Origin: Ancylostoma caninum
Lineage: Eukaryota; Nematoda; Chromadorea; Rhabditida; Ancylostomatidae
DNA length: 64,000 bases
Assembly: GCA_037903475.1 (NCBI GenBank)
Contig: JBAJFG010000621.1
Coordinates: 1,240,001 to 1,304,000, forward strand
Direction: 5' to 3'
Shown: positions 34,501-46,037 of the stretch, piece by piece
Layout: each line of letters opens with the position of its first letter
Numbering within the stretch: position 1 is the stretch's first letter
Notes under the pieces: model-generated
What the model saw: only the letters and a program-made list of their open reading frames with translations
What the model was told of the DNA's origin: nothing
The model's database searches: none
Position numbers and translations under genes: made by a program

Positions 34501-34838
34501 ACTCTTAAATACCATCTCAATCCTCTAGCGGGCTGAAATTCCTTCATTGAACGAAGATCCCATTGCTTCCTTGAACAATCATCAAGTTTACTTGGACTGG
34601 CTACCCCATAACCTCTCAAAATATCGACATCCATTGAACTCATACCCTGGTAGAAACCTTGATTCTATATCAGCTATCCTCAGAAGTTATGGTAGTGGAC
34701 TCGGTTCTTCACAAAACCTCTCATTGTCTCGAAAGACCTCATTCAATTCCTTTAAAGTCGTAAAATTCCTGTAAGCTGTATGAGTTAAAATGTTTGGGAA
34801 AAGTTGCTAATTTATTACATCTTATTTAGGTAGGATAA
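31600..34838. repeat. 1.31-kb dimeric higher-order repeat at the right end
   Basis: Monomers near 31.6, 32.9 and 34.2 kb share a deletion (AAAACTTCAAATTCGG without TAAAGCGAAA). Monomers starting about 31.9, 33.2 and 34.5 kb share CCCCATAACCTCTC (4 bases shorter than elsewhere). The same differences recur every 1311-1313 bp, so the repeating unit here is a dimer. Dimers are far more alike than neighbouring monomers. Confidence 0.9.
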
Positions 34839-37800
34839 ATGATTGAATAGCATGTAGTATGTTTCGGAAAAACAATATCTTACGTTCTATAATTTACATC
34901 CTCAGGAGCAGGGAATCAAGCTGTTTAGTGTAAGTGGGATGAACATCATCCCGTGAGGACTGGAAATCCCCAGATCGCAAGTGCAGATATCGCATTCTCC
35001 TGAGATTTTGAGCGCAACTAGTCATGAGACGCGTGCTAGCGAAACCCGAAAGTTCAAACTTGTTAGCGTTCCCTAGAACGCAAAGTATAAACATTTCATT
35101 ATTATGAAAGAACTCAGATGGCGAGAGGGATTCAAAAGGGGATTGAAATGTGTCATTAGTGCGTCTTCTTTGCTGTGTATGATTGGAAAACGAGTTAAAT
35201 CTGAGCTCTATAGCATTTCACGCTTCTGTGGTTGTGAATAACACCATGTAAAACATTCGCAGCTGAGTGGTTCCTAGATTTTGGTCGAGTTCGTCATCGA
35301 AATTTATTCTTAATACTTCCTGTTATTCGATTCCATCTCAGTCAACGTACATAAACATTATATGTATTTGAAGATATTCAAGGGTACAAGTTGTTCTTGC
35401 TGTCATCTTGTTTCGGAGGAGTTGTTATGTCATCATTCGCTATCATCATTATGTGATTATTCACTTGTTTTCGGTCTTGTAATTAATCCACTATTTCTTG
35501 AGTGAAGGTGTAAGGTTGGTGAGAATGGTAGGGGTTTTATGTCAATTGTACTATTCCTTGTTGTTAATATTGAGTTCTTCTTCTGTTAGGCAATTAGTCA
35601 TATATAGATATTTTATATGGGAGTAGTTCCTATTATATTCGCTAGCGTGTGCTATGTGTTTATGTATCTGTTGGGATGGAATTGAAGGGAGTTGTCTAAT
35701 TGGTTCCTTTTTGACTTTTCATAATTCTAGATCAGTTTGAAACTCTACTTTCGCAGCATAAGAACTTTTCGCTGAAGTGGCTCTGGTTAGCAGACCGGCT
35801 CAAAAAAAGGGATCGTAAACCCTTTCTTATACGGCGAACAATAAACTAGGCGATACAGTGTTGTCCTTCGTTTTCATTCAAGTCGGAATACAGTAGCTGC
35901 CAGCTGTTACTGCAGAGCACACAATGCGGGCAGCTCCACATAACTGGTCTTATCACTTTGATACGAGTTCAAAAGAATTAACGTTTGGATTAACGAATAA
36001 TGTGGCGTTGGTCTCGTTGTGATGTGTAGTAACGATCGACGTTCCCTGTATTTAACAGAACGTTAACAATGCTACATATTTCCGAATCGCATGCCTCTTC
36101 ATTATAGTGGTCAATGTATATAGTTTTTTTTTCTCACAGCTTGAACATATTCCTTTCTAACTTGAGGAAATCAGAACGAGCCTCTTGCTTAGTTTCAATG
36201 GCAAGTTGCGTCTCCGAGAGAAACCGGAATGTTCCTTCTCGTATCATTGAATCACTCCGATCCTACTCCTGCTCTTCAGAATTACATCTGAAGAACATGT
36301 TTTGAATGCACCTATGGCACAACCCTGGCACGCCAACTTTTCCATGCAGTGTAACTAACTCAGTTTCCTCATAAATTCTTATAGTAGTGCAAGAAGGTTG
36401 TTTATCATCCTGAGGGAAATTGGAGGTTACTAGACTGCCGTGATTGACACATTGATTTAATGCAAAAGTCACTGTGGCCTGGTAACACCCCATTCCTCGT
36501 CACAACGATGCACACCCTGCCAGGAGTCACTTACTATACATTGCGTCTGTCGTTAATTTTTAAAAGTATTTTCTCACATCATTTTTGCTTGTCAGTGCGG
36601 GTGGGTGGGCGGTTTTACCATTTTCAGAGAAAGACTCTTATCTGACATTACTTAATATTTCATCGCTCGTTTTTTTTTATCACGAAGAATCTAAGGGCGA
36701 TTTAATATGGAAACGAAAATGGATTGTCTGTGTATTGTTCTAGAACCACTGTTAATCAAGAATACCGACTTGAAGCTGTATTTTTTGCAAGCTACCGTTC
36801 AATAATCAGTGTTGTGATGTCGATACCACTGTGAATGTGTAGATGGGAATATCGTGTTCTTATATGTTGTACTTCTACCCGCTATCTTGTTCCTTTACTC
36901 TTTTTATCGTGAATCATGAATAAATGAGGGTGGGAGGGAGGTACTATAATGTTAACAAAAACATTTTGGTTTTAACAAGTCTTTATTTGTGCTGATCACA
37001 CCGGCTCTCGTAAATCATTGTAATCGATCCTCATCAACAATTTTTCGTAAATTTTCGCTTAGAGGAAAACTGTATCAAATATAATGCAGCATTATTATTA
37101 TGCAATATAATGAAAGAGGGTGGGCGGGAGGCAGTGCTTGCTGAGAGGAAACTTTTTTTGTTGTTATAACTCATTGTAGTTTTCCATTTTTGCCTTGTTG
37201 AATCAACTTTTCTACCTTGAAAAAAGTGCTTGAAAAGAATGATACATTGCTCTTCCTATGCGAACAATGTTTCGATGGAAAACAGCTTCTATCAATCACC
37301 TGTCCGAATAATGTGTGCTCACCTTCTCCACATCATAAACCGAGACTTCATTTTCTGCATGGTTTACAAGATTGGATCTGCGTGAGAACAACTTGCAAGA
37401 TGAACTGTGATGTGGTTTTGAATTCCAGAATTATACACTTCAGGCTTAGAATATCACATTGCATCGTTGTTACGTATATGGTGAATGTATAACGTAGCTT
37501 TTATAGTGTACCTGGAAGGGCTCGTCTTTGGAGTAGTTTGTCGGATCTGAGTAAGGAATTGAAATAGATGTGAATCGTTGTTGTACTTTCCGGTTTTTCA
37601 TTCAAGGGATATTTTTTTAACAATCCTATCTTCCTGTGTTTGCAAGTGCATGGTGATTCGCTCACTCTTCAAAGGTTTAGACGTTTAAGCAAATGTAAAC
37701 GAATTTGTTGGGAAGTTGTGCTGGAGGGTGTTCCGAGTTTTAAAAATGATCTTTATTTTATGAATCGAATCTTTCGGCTATTATTGGCTGCGAATATGGT

Positions 37801-38149
37801 TGGTGAAATATCATGGAAAAATTTGCAAAGGTACTCTTATGATGTTCTTGAACTTGCTTTCGTTTATGCTATAAACCTGCAAGATTGAAATGTCTTTATT
37901 GAAGAGTTCTTTTTTCCCAAAAATAAACCTTGTTCCTCGCTGTTTCCTCATGACATTCTAATTACTTGTGACAATGAACCTGTAAGGGAATACTATCTTA
38001 ACCCGCTGCGACCACGAGATCATTAGCAAGTCACTTCTATCAGTTGATCATGAACGCGCAGCTTTGTGACAACCACAGTGACAGAAGTAGTACATCCTTC
38101 GTCTGTATAGGTGATTTCTCATGTGAATTCGTTTGGAAGTTACACGAAA
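34839..38149. other. Right flank of the satellite, unassigned
   Basis: This stretch is A+T-rich with short frames only. The frame at 37640-37888 (82 codons, ending YAINLQD, followed by AATAAA near 37921) could be a last exon, but I see no good splice acceptor and recognise no family. No inverted repeats or RNA genes were noticed. Confidence 0.35.
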
Positions 38150-38154
38150 CAACA

Positions 38155-38345
38155 GCGGCCGGCCCTCCGACCAGTAGATGCCGACCGGCCGATCGGTTGT
38201 TGATCACCGACCGGCGTCCAGCTCATCACCGCATACCGGCCGGCCGCTCTAACACACTTACTCCGGCCCGGTCGACCACAATAACCTTCCGGCCGGCTGA
38301 TCGACTATGGTAGCCAACCCGGTCGGAATGGTCGGTTATTGATAG
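38155..38345. repeat. CCGG-rich island
   Basis: CCGGCCGG, GACCGGCC, CCGGTCGG and related words recur about ten times in under 200 bp, and GC content is far above the surroundings. A second, smaller patch with the same words lies at 38765-38850. It may be the body of a GC-rich SINE or MITE, because a tRNA-like head follows at 38396. Confidence 0.6.
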
Positions 38346-38395
38346 TAGGGTAGTGATAAGGGATGAAGGTATCAGCCGAAAGAGACAGATCAGAA

Positions 38396-38475
38396 GCACG
38401 GGTGACCGAGTGGATAAAGCAGCGGACTCTCAAACAGCCGGAAATAAAGGTCAGGTTGGTTCGGATCCAATCGGT
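38396..38475 (+). tRNA. tRNA-like sequence (Leu/Ser type), pseudogene or SINE head
   Basis: An A-box-like TGACCGAGTGG (38403-38413; functional Leu/Ser genes have TGGCCGAGTGG) is followed 55 bp later by a B-box-like GGTTCGGATCC (38458-38468). The second sits in a good T arm, GTTGG-TTCGGAT-CCAAT. The acceptor ends (GCACGGG and CGGTGGT) do not pair and no anticodon stem can be built. It is therefore not a working tRNA gene; a tRNA-derived SINE is more likely. Confidence 0.4.
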
Positions 38476-39235
38476 GGTAGGAGAAAGTCAACACTGCGAA
38501 AACAGGTGAGGGTTTTGCAAAGAGGCACCTTTTCCAATTCCTGATGAGAATTTGCTGATTTATGCTGCCTTTTTATCACTACGGATCCTCAGCTGCGTGG
38601 AGCCCGGAGCTCTTCTGTGCCATCCTACGCCAAGCTGCCACAGGTTGTAACAATACTTGCTGCCATTTGAAGGGTAATCGTGGACACCTCTGCCCTGAGC
38701 ACGCGATGATGAGCAGTAATGGCTGTACCCGCTCGAGTCGAAGCAGTTCCGGCTGAGCGAAAACCCATCGCCGGGCGGCCCCTACCATTACCGGCCGGGC
38801 TCTGACACGGCGGTTCCCCGATCGTTAATGGTAGAGCGGGCCGGCCGCATGAAGTGTCTGAGGTTCGTACGAGTCAGGCGACAACATATCTGAGTGCTGT
38901 TTTTGGATGTGTCTCACTATGCAGGGGAATGGGGTGTGACCAAGCTCCTGTGGTTGGCGCATTGAATCATTTGCTAATCACGGTCGCCTAGTAACGCTCC
39001 GCTTGCGTTGTGATTATAAATACCTCTATTTCTGTAGCACCAACAGTTTTTTCTTTTCGGTTGTAGCTGTAGTGCAGTGGAGTCCAATGCGGTCGGATAA
39101 CGGAAATACTTACTGATCCTCTTCCGATGAGGATCAATACACGGAACTTCAAGAGCCGTGTGCAAGGAGTGCGGCCTAGCACTCGAGTTCTCTGCTGCTT
39201 GCAGAAGCAGGCAAGCAGAGCCAGTACATATGTAT

Positions 39236-39306
39236 AACCTCTGTGTCTCTGCCCAAGAGAGCCGCGCCGCGGTCCCGCCCTTGCCCATACCCGTTTGGAG
39301 TTCCCT
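39236..39306. mobile_element. Half copy of the CTCCAAA...TTTGGAG MITE
   Basis: CTCTGCCCAAGAGAGCCGCG followed by CCGCGGTC..GCCC and GTTTGGAGTTCC matches the right arm of the elements at 13497-13652 and 15176-15373. The left arm is absent. Confidence 0.6.
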
Positions 39307-39309
39307 CTA

Positions 39310-42300
39310 TGTACATATCTCTCAATATCCGTCCGGATCGGATTTCGACGTTCGAATTGACGGGTCTTGCATTAGCTAATATTTTTTAAGCTAATATTAG
39401 TGGGAGTGCTTGGTGAAGGATGACGATGTCTTGAATTCGCATTTGCAAATACCGTATACATTCAATGTTCGTAGCCTTTGATTATATGATGACTTCCTCA
39501 TGGGTGCGCAAGCATGATAGAGACCCGTCGTCTGGCAGTGCGCGAGTTGTTAGATTCATGGGCGGACAGTGTTGATGTGCACAACGAGTCATAACGTTTC
39601 CTTTCTTCCTCACGTGAGCCTGTACAGACAGCTCTTCTTGGTTGTGAGTGTCCGTCTTAGTGGCTGTTCTTCTTGGTGTATTTTGTGTGATGAGGCTGTA
39701 GACGCAGCATTGCGGCGAGTAACACGGTGAAATGTGTATACTCGAGTCATAGCCTCCCGTAGCAGTTTGTTGTGTCACTCTACACTACACGATGGCACGT
39801 TACATGGAGTAGGTTTCTTTCAAGGTGAGTTTTCCTTTTCTTTGCGTTTGTTAAATTGAAGACTATCAATGCAATTTTACCCAGGGTGCCCACATAAACT
39901 TACTGTAACGATCACGATCGCGCTGCTTACGAAGTCAAGGGATACAGCTTTAGCGTCGTCAAGGAATCAGTGAAGTGGGTTCCAGGGTAACCTTTCCACA
40001 TCTACGTTGGGAAATTCTCGTTCAGGTTTTCAAAGTCGTAGCTGAAACCATGAAAGACCAACAGAATTTGTACAAGCAACGAACGGATACATGTGACGAA
40101 TTGTAATCATGCTTATGTTAGTTTTGGCTTATCACTCAATGAGCGGCAGGTGTTCTCACTTCTGGAATATGACAGTGCATTGTTTCAAGTCCGGTGATTA
40201 CTACAAATTTCGTGATTGTATCGATGTATCGTATTGGGTATCAACAGAAGTGGATTCAAGCACTGAACTGTCCTCTTCAACTGTGTCGCCTCAGAAGCTA
40301 ATAAAGACTTAAACATTACTCTGTGTTAATCCAATGTGAAGGACATATTATTCATCATAATAATACAAGATTATTATACCAAATCATTTCTGCAAAGCAT
40401 TCTTCAAGAGCTGATGCAATTTACTGAGAATAGTTTATCTATGACGCTTTCCTCCTTGCTAACTTTAATCACACTTGTGAAAACACATCCACTGAATGAT
40501 TTGTGGTCTCCCTGATTATTTGAAAAGGAGTTGGTTTGGATAAGCTAAGGATTTTCGCGCAAGAAAATGTTGAAGGCAATAGGGAAAAGGGTAGTAGTTT
40601 GCCTGAGTTGTTTTGATCCCCTGTAAATTGATTTTCTCACTTGTCTTCCTCACTCCCCAAATTTGTAGGTACGGTACGAATTTCCATGGGAGGAATTGAA
40701 CAGTGATTTTCAATGAAATGTAAGTTGGAGCAAACACATCGCCTTTTTTCTCATTGTGTTTCACGGGAACATTGGTATCAACAGCAAGCAGCTGTTACGG
40801 GCAGCTTGAAGAACGATTTCACCGAGACCTTATAACCTACAAAAATATCAGTAGGGAGAGAAAGGATCGGAAACGAAGCAAATTTTGGAAATGCAGTGTG
40901 GGTGGTGTTTGTTTGCACTAGTTGTTTTACAATTATGCTGAAATTCACTTCGCTCCTTGTATGATAGGTGTTATGTTGATTGTGTTGATTCCTTATGCTG
41001 TGAAGCTTCTTGACGGATAACTACGCCAATAGATATAGCAGCAGGCAAAACAATACATTGATGTCTACGATCTTCTGACCCGATAATAGGTGAAAAGCGC
41101 TTCATCAAGGGCGGATTCCAAGGTTTTCAAATCACGACAGGTCCTCTCAACTTCCATGGCACTTAAACGGTCCCATTTGTATCCCATCCACAACGACATG
41201 TTCACACGAGTCAATTGTTGACAAGTGCACAGGCTGTTGAGCAAGTTGTCACGCTAGGACCATATTATAATATTTTAAATTTCCAGCTGAAATTTGAGAA
41301 GGGATGGAGATTTCTGAGGCTTTTGCCGTTAGTTTGATAGAGCGATGCTTCCTGAATACAGCAGCGCAAGTAAAATCGGAAATAATTGATCTTGTAAAAA
41401 GTTTCTCAAAGGAGTTCTATCGAAGTGGGGCTGAGGTCCGTTTTTTTTTGATTTTTTTTTCGCTGTAACCGAATGAACGCTGCAATTTTATTACTCATTA
41501 GAACGCGCGGTCTCTCGTGAAGCTAACCGTGTTGATATAATTGGAAACAATTGGTTTTAAGAGAAGTTTGATAAGAATTCTTTGGACTGGTGTTGAACCC
41601 TGTTTTAGGGTAAATTTAGGGAACAGAGAATTCCGAAGAATTTTCTGCTTTCAAAATCAATTCAGTCCAGTTTTCTGTGACATTTGGAGGAAGGTAGTAC
41701 ATGTAATCTTATCACAAAGTTTGAGCAGGATCCGTCCAGTACCAACTACTTACGCTACTTGGTACTTCTTCAACTGTAATTTTTAAAACAAATTTAAATT
41801 CTATCCTTAACTTCAGTCAGAATTGAGTGAGTCAACGGAAGAGAAATTCTTTCGCTCAATATCTTTTTTTTGGCTCTTATCTGCAAGGGAGAGGATGCTT
41901 ATCTGATTAAAGTCCCAGTCCCAGCTACGAGGTCCCCTCTGCTCATCTCAACTTTAACGAAGTCCATCTTGCCTTGATGCAAGTTCCTGCCGAAGTCTGA
42001 TCGCTCTGAAATGGCTCTTCGAAGTAGAGTATCATAACTAATATGCCCTTACTTAGCTGCTAATTTCAGGCCAGGGGAAATGAAGTACAATGCAATTTTT
42101 CACGTTTTTCCTGATGAAATAATCTTGGGCGAAATGACAAGTGGCCTTCACTTCCCGTGATTGGTATTTGCTATTCTTTTGAACCCTTTGTTTATCTGCA
42201 CTCTCTATGACCTTAATTTACTATTATCGAAACAATAACGACAGATCATAGTAGTCCTTATCCTAAATTGAAGTGAATTCATGCTAGTAACGCCCACATC

Positions 42301-42880
42301 ACGACCCCATACCTAACCTAATCATTCCGAGGCAACTTTCGGAGCCCTAACCCTTCATTCCTCCCGTAAATTTACTCCGCTCTTTTGTGCTACCGATAAG
42401 CATAGGATTTGCTTGCTCGAAGTCGTAAGTCGGCTCTGTTTTTTGCTCTTTACATTGCCATCCAGTATATGCTGGATGATAAAACACTGACGACGATCCC
42501 CTCTCAATTTTTCCTTCTCTGCAGGTCTTTGCTAGGACGTCAGGAATCAGCTGCGCAAAAAAATATAATTCTTATACCTCCTCTTCGCCTTTGTAGGAAG
42601 AGCAGAAAATTTGATGAATTAAGCAAACAACGACTGTGAAAAAGTTGCACTTTACCATGGATTCCTTCTCAGAGTGCATTAGAATCTTCTCATCTCAAAT
42701 TAGTTCTAGTTTTTCTGACATCCTCATTGCTACTTGCATAGCTATGCAAATCGCCACACTTTTTTGAGAGACGTCTAGAAGTATGTATGCTAGTAGTGAT
42801 TTACTTCTTCTAATTGTAACTCTATGAGTTTTGGACGTACTGTTTTCATTAATACAACCTGAATGTATGAAATTAATTTA
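39310..42880. other. Unassigned stretch
   Basis: Only short frames (up to 98 codons) occur, none recognised. A possible splice donor, TTTCAAGGTGAGT, lies at about 39817-39829. No repeat structure was noticed. Confidence 0.35.
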
Positions 42881-42885
42881 GGATA

Positions 42886-43262
42886 CTAGACGGTGTACTC
42901 GGCTTCGAAGAGGGGTGTTCAACTTCTCCCGGTCATTTAAAGCTGATGCCAACACTTGTTCAACCAAAAAATCCTCGCAGAACCAAAAAATCCTTTGTTA
43001 ATTATTTGGTGATCGGCTTAAATGACCCCTCTTCACCCCTCCCCCCTTCCCTCAGAAAATGTGGTGAATTTGCTCGACTGATAAATAAATCCTTCTAAAA
43101 TGTTTGCCTTATCCACATTCAGCGTTTCAGAAAATCCCAGAAGACACGTTTTCACCGACCCGTGTGCAGGAATGCCGAAAAATCAATAAAAGGGATAAAT
43201 CGATATTTCGCCCAAAATGGTTGCCATATTCGTGTTCAGCGATTGAGATACACCGATAACAT
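42886..43262 (-). mobile_element. Helitron relic
   Basis: CTAGACGGTGTACTCGGCTT at 42886 is a diverged, inverted form of the Helitron 3' end (CTAGCTGCCGTACCCGGCTT elsewhere), with A before it as expected. Two damaged 118-bp internal units follow, with inverted GCTGAACACGAATAT motifs at about 43105-43122 and 43226-43243. The 5' end was not found. Confidence 0.6.
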
Positions 43263-43267
43263 CTCTT

Positions 43268-43450
43268 TACCGCCACTTTTGGACGCCGACGCACCCTTAT
43301 CACACCGTTGGACCCGACTCCAGGCGTTTCCCCACTTTTGGACCCGGCGCACAATTACCACACCTTTGGACCCGACTCCAGGCGTTTCCCCATTTTGTAA
43401 ACGCCGGCGCACAGCTATCACAGCGCTGGACCCGTTCCTCCCACCTATGA
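43268..43450. repeat. Minisatellite, about 3 units of 60 bp
   Basis: Units read CCACTTTTGGACGCC or variants, GGCGCAC, ATCACA, TTGGACCCG and ACTCCAGGCGTTTCC. The third unit is diverged. GC-rich compared with the flanks. Confidence 0.7.
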
Positions 43451-43870
43451 GCGCCGGCGCATCACTCTCACTGCTGTTCTCCCTTCAACGGCAACTCTTC
43501 CCCTACCGATCGCCGACGCACCTCTAACATAGCCCGAGGCTCGTTTCATGTCACCTTCTCCACCATCTCTGCGTGCGCAACCCCCGTCCATGTCATCCCT
43601 CGTCCGTCTTGTTCCTCCTCTTCGTTATAGAACTGTCCTGCCCGTCTCTTTCCTTTTATACGGTCATGTAATCATAGACCTATCTCACTCATTCCGACCG
43701 TGTTGAAAACAACTATCGGCCACTAACATGTCTGAACATGACAAAGGTGGCCCAAAACACCTTTAAATCAAGGTAAAAATCAAAATTTGCAACTTTTTTG
43801 TACATAACTCGATGCGCTGAACACAATGGTGTCGGTAGTTTTTGTCGACAGTGGCTGGTTCTCTTGCGCT

Positions 43871-44239
<369 letters not shown>

Positions 44240-44265
44240 AAATGAATGCCAATTAATATTAACTA

Positions 44266-44267
<2 letters not shown>

Positions 44268-44302
<35 letters not shown>
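44268..44302. repeat. (TA)n tract, left part
   Basis: About 17 TA units immediately before the mariner at 44303. Together with 45766-45850 it formed one tract before the insertion. Confidence 0.95.
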
Positions 44303-44306
<4 letters not shown>

Positions 44307-44483
44307 GTTGAGGAATTATAAATGTCCGCTGCATTCGTTTTACTCTCTTCCTCTATTTTCCCCAGTGTCACTACTTTTGGCGGGGCATGTGTATTCATGT
44401 GAAAGAACACTTCATGGCGCCCCAGAAGATATGTGATTTGTTTGGTATCCACCGATGTTTCACTTTTGAAAAATTATTTTTAA

Positions 44484-45000
44484 TTGCTAGCCCACCCACT
44501 CAAGGCGGACATTTTAGATAGGCGAGCCGCCATCGGCCGAATCCTTCTCTGCGGTGTAAAGACTCGCCATTCCTTCGAAACTGTTATAGTGTCAGATAAT
44601 AGAAGAGTGTGTCTTGAGCACGCAGACAGAGAACCACACCTGCTCAGCGACGTACAGCAGCCTATTCCAACACGTAAATCTGATGGCCACGAATGGAAGG
44701 AGACACTGCGTTTGCGGTAAAATATGAAAGAAACGTTCCATTCAAGGATAATGAATCCTGGTCAGAAGTTTACTCCTGATCTCTCTGCGCCATATCAGGG
44801 CCGCCTGGACCAAGATCTCCATCGTCATGGTATCAAAACGGCGGCTACAAAACTTATCCACGACACGGTCAAAACGACACATCGCGAAAATGATCTAGAA
44901 GAGAACCAAAAAGTAAGGGTGGGGAGCCCTTCCTCACCCGCCTCCTAGTCCAGGATCGGCACTATCAGACTGGCACCTATTCCTGCCGATGCAGCGTTCA
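44484..45000 (+). pseudogene. Mariner transposase, badly decayed
   Basis: Weak but ordered matches to the mariner catalytic domain are visible. FETVIVSDNRRVCLEH stands where TGDExWVxYxN would be. QQPIPTRKSDGHEWK stands for QPxxxPKxDxHxKK. MNPGQKFTPDL..RLDQDL stands for xNPGQTIxxDLY..QLxRL, and KLIHDTVKTT for LHDNARPH. Near 44958 IRLAPIP replaces the YSPDLAPxD block. Stops at 44718-44720 and 44946-44948 break it, and two of the three catalytic motifs are altered. The protein cannot be active. Confidence 0.6.
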
Positions 45001-45210
45001 TTAAAGGAGAAGAACTTTAAAAACTGCGGTGGAGCTAAAATTTGGGTGAGTCGCTACGGCAAAGCTCTACGATTTTGTCACGGAAGGCAGTCGTTCATTT
45101 TATGGAGGAAGTAGAAGGTTCTTGCAACAATTTGGGAAATACCCCTTGGATGGAGTTCTTGTAATATTGAAGTGGTAGTGCTTTTAATTTGAAGGTCAAA
45201 CGGACATTTA

Positions 45211-45748
45211 CAGGGGGGCCATAAGTTATTGTACAACGTTTGCTCATTTATTTCTCCACCAGCAACACATGGATTATCCTGCTCTTTTCGCTGCCGAATA
45301 GAGCAGGGATCAAAGTATCTTACAGTTAAAACCCGGTTTCCCGGGAGAGTTTTGCTTTGGAGCAGTTGGACTTAGAACAGGTTTTTGAAAAAAGCGGGTT
45401 GATGTGGAAATTTTTTACGAAAAATCCACCAAATCTCTAAAGTGGGGTGTACTGCTTAGATGCATCTTAAAGAGCAAAGAATGCTCTTTCTAAAAATATC
45501 AAACTGTTTTTGTGGCTGTTTTGCTCGGAAATTTCGGGCAGAGTTAGTGCATTTTGCGGCACCGAAAGTCTGCAATGAATGTTTCCGATAAACTTTTTTC
45601 GTTATCTTGGAAGTATCCAGGAGGTTTTTGTGATCAAAAGATAGAGCAAATCCAGCTCTATTAAACAGTGCCTAGTGCGGCAAAAAATATTTTACTGCTG
45701 CGGAGAAATGGGCCAGCAAACGTTGTACAATAACTTATGGCCCCCCTG
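45211..45748. mobile_element. Tc1-like non-autonomous element nested in the mariner
   Basis: Perfect 34-bp terminal inverted repeats start CAGGGGGGCCATAAGTTATT and are flanked by TA (45209-45210, 45749-45750). It sits within the right terminal repeat of the mariner at 44303. 538 bp, no transposase frame. The CAG start and TA duplication are Tc1-type. Confidence 0.93.
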
Positions 45749-45760
45749 TATAATTCCTCA

Positions 45761-45765
<5 letters not shown>

Positions 45766-45850
<85 letters not shown>
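45766..45850. repeat. (TA)n tract, right part
   Basis: About 42 TA units directly after the mariner. A short related tract lies at 46021-46031. Confidence 0.95.
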
Positions 45851-45853
<3 letters not shown>

Positions 45854-46037
45854 GTAAGGGATATGTTTAGGTTTAGCAGTTTCAGTGAAAATTCATAAAA
45901 GAACAGAAGCATGATTTCTCCTATCATTTAGCAATATAATTATGCGGAAAATAATTCACAACTTTTTATATTTATCTATTTTTTATATTTATCTATTTTT
46001 ATATTTATTTACTTTTTCTTTATATATATATTACACT

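Larger units (their letters stand above)
21582..34838. repeat. Satellite array, about 20 copies of a 655-bp monomer
   Basis: An anchor (AAAATGTTTGGGAAAAGTTG) recurs at about 21690, 22333, 22978, 23636, 24280, 24941, 25584, 26230, 26890, 27536, 28197, 28856, 29516, 30176, 30856, 31517, 32165, 32827, 33476, 34138 and 34792. The mean period is 655 bp, all in the same orientation, and the array is not interrupted by any transposon. Type A monomers carry an extra block reading GTGGTTTAGTTTGGTTGGG before TAATATGTAATG; type B lack it and are about 643 bp. Type B occurs only in the left part (to about 27.0 kb); the right part is all type A. The left edge fades into diverged sequence near 21582 and the right edge breaks at 34838. 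Confidence 0.97.
44303..45765 (+). mobile_element. Mariner-like element inserted in a (TA)n tract
   Basis: The left end is TTAGGTTGAGGAATTATAAA. The right end is its inverse (minus strand TAAGGTTGAGGAATTA), split by an inner element. It is flanked by (TA)n on both sides. Without the inner 538-bp element and its duplicated TA it is about 0.92 kb. It shares terminal repeats and 3' sequence (GAGAAgAACTTtAAAAA...) with 53968-54685. Confidence 0.88.

Noticed and set aside
21582..34838. CRISPR-like array
   Set aside because: The units are 655 bp, directly joined, with no short repeats separated by unique spacers, and the setting is eukaryotic.
37640..37888. Possible terminal exon followed by AATAAA
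   Set aside because: No convincing splice acceptor upstream and no family match; mentioned only within the flank description.
45661..45927. Frames rich in Ile-Tyr
   Set aside because: They are translations of the (TA)n tract.
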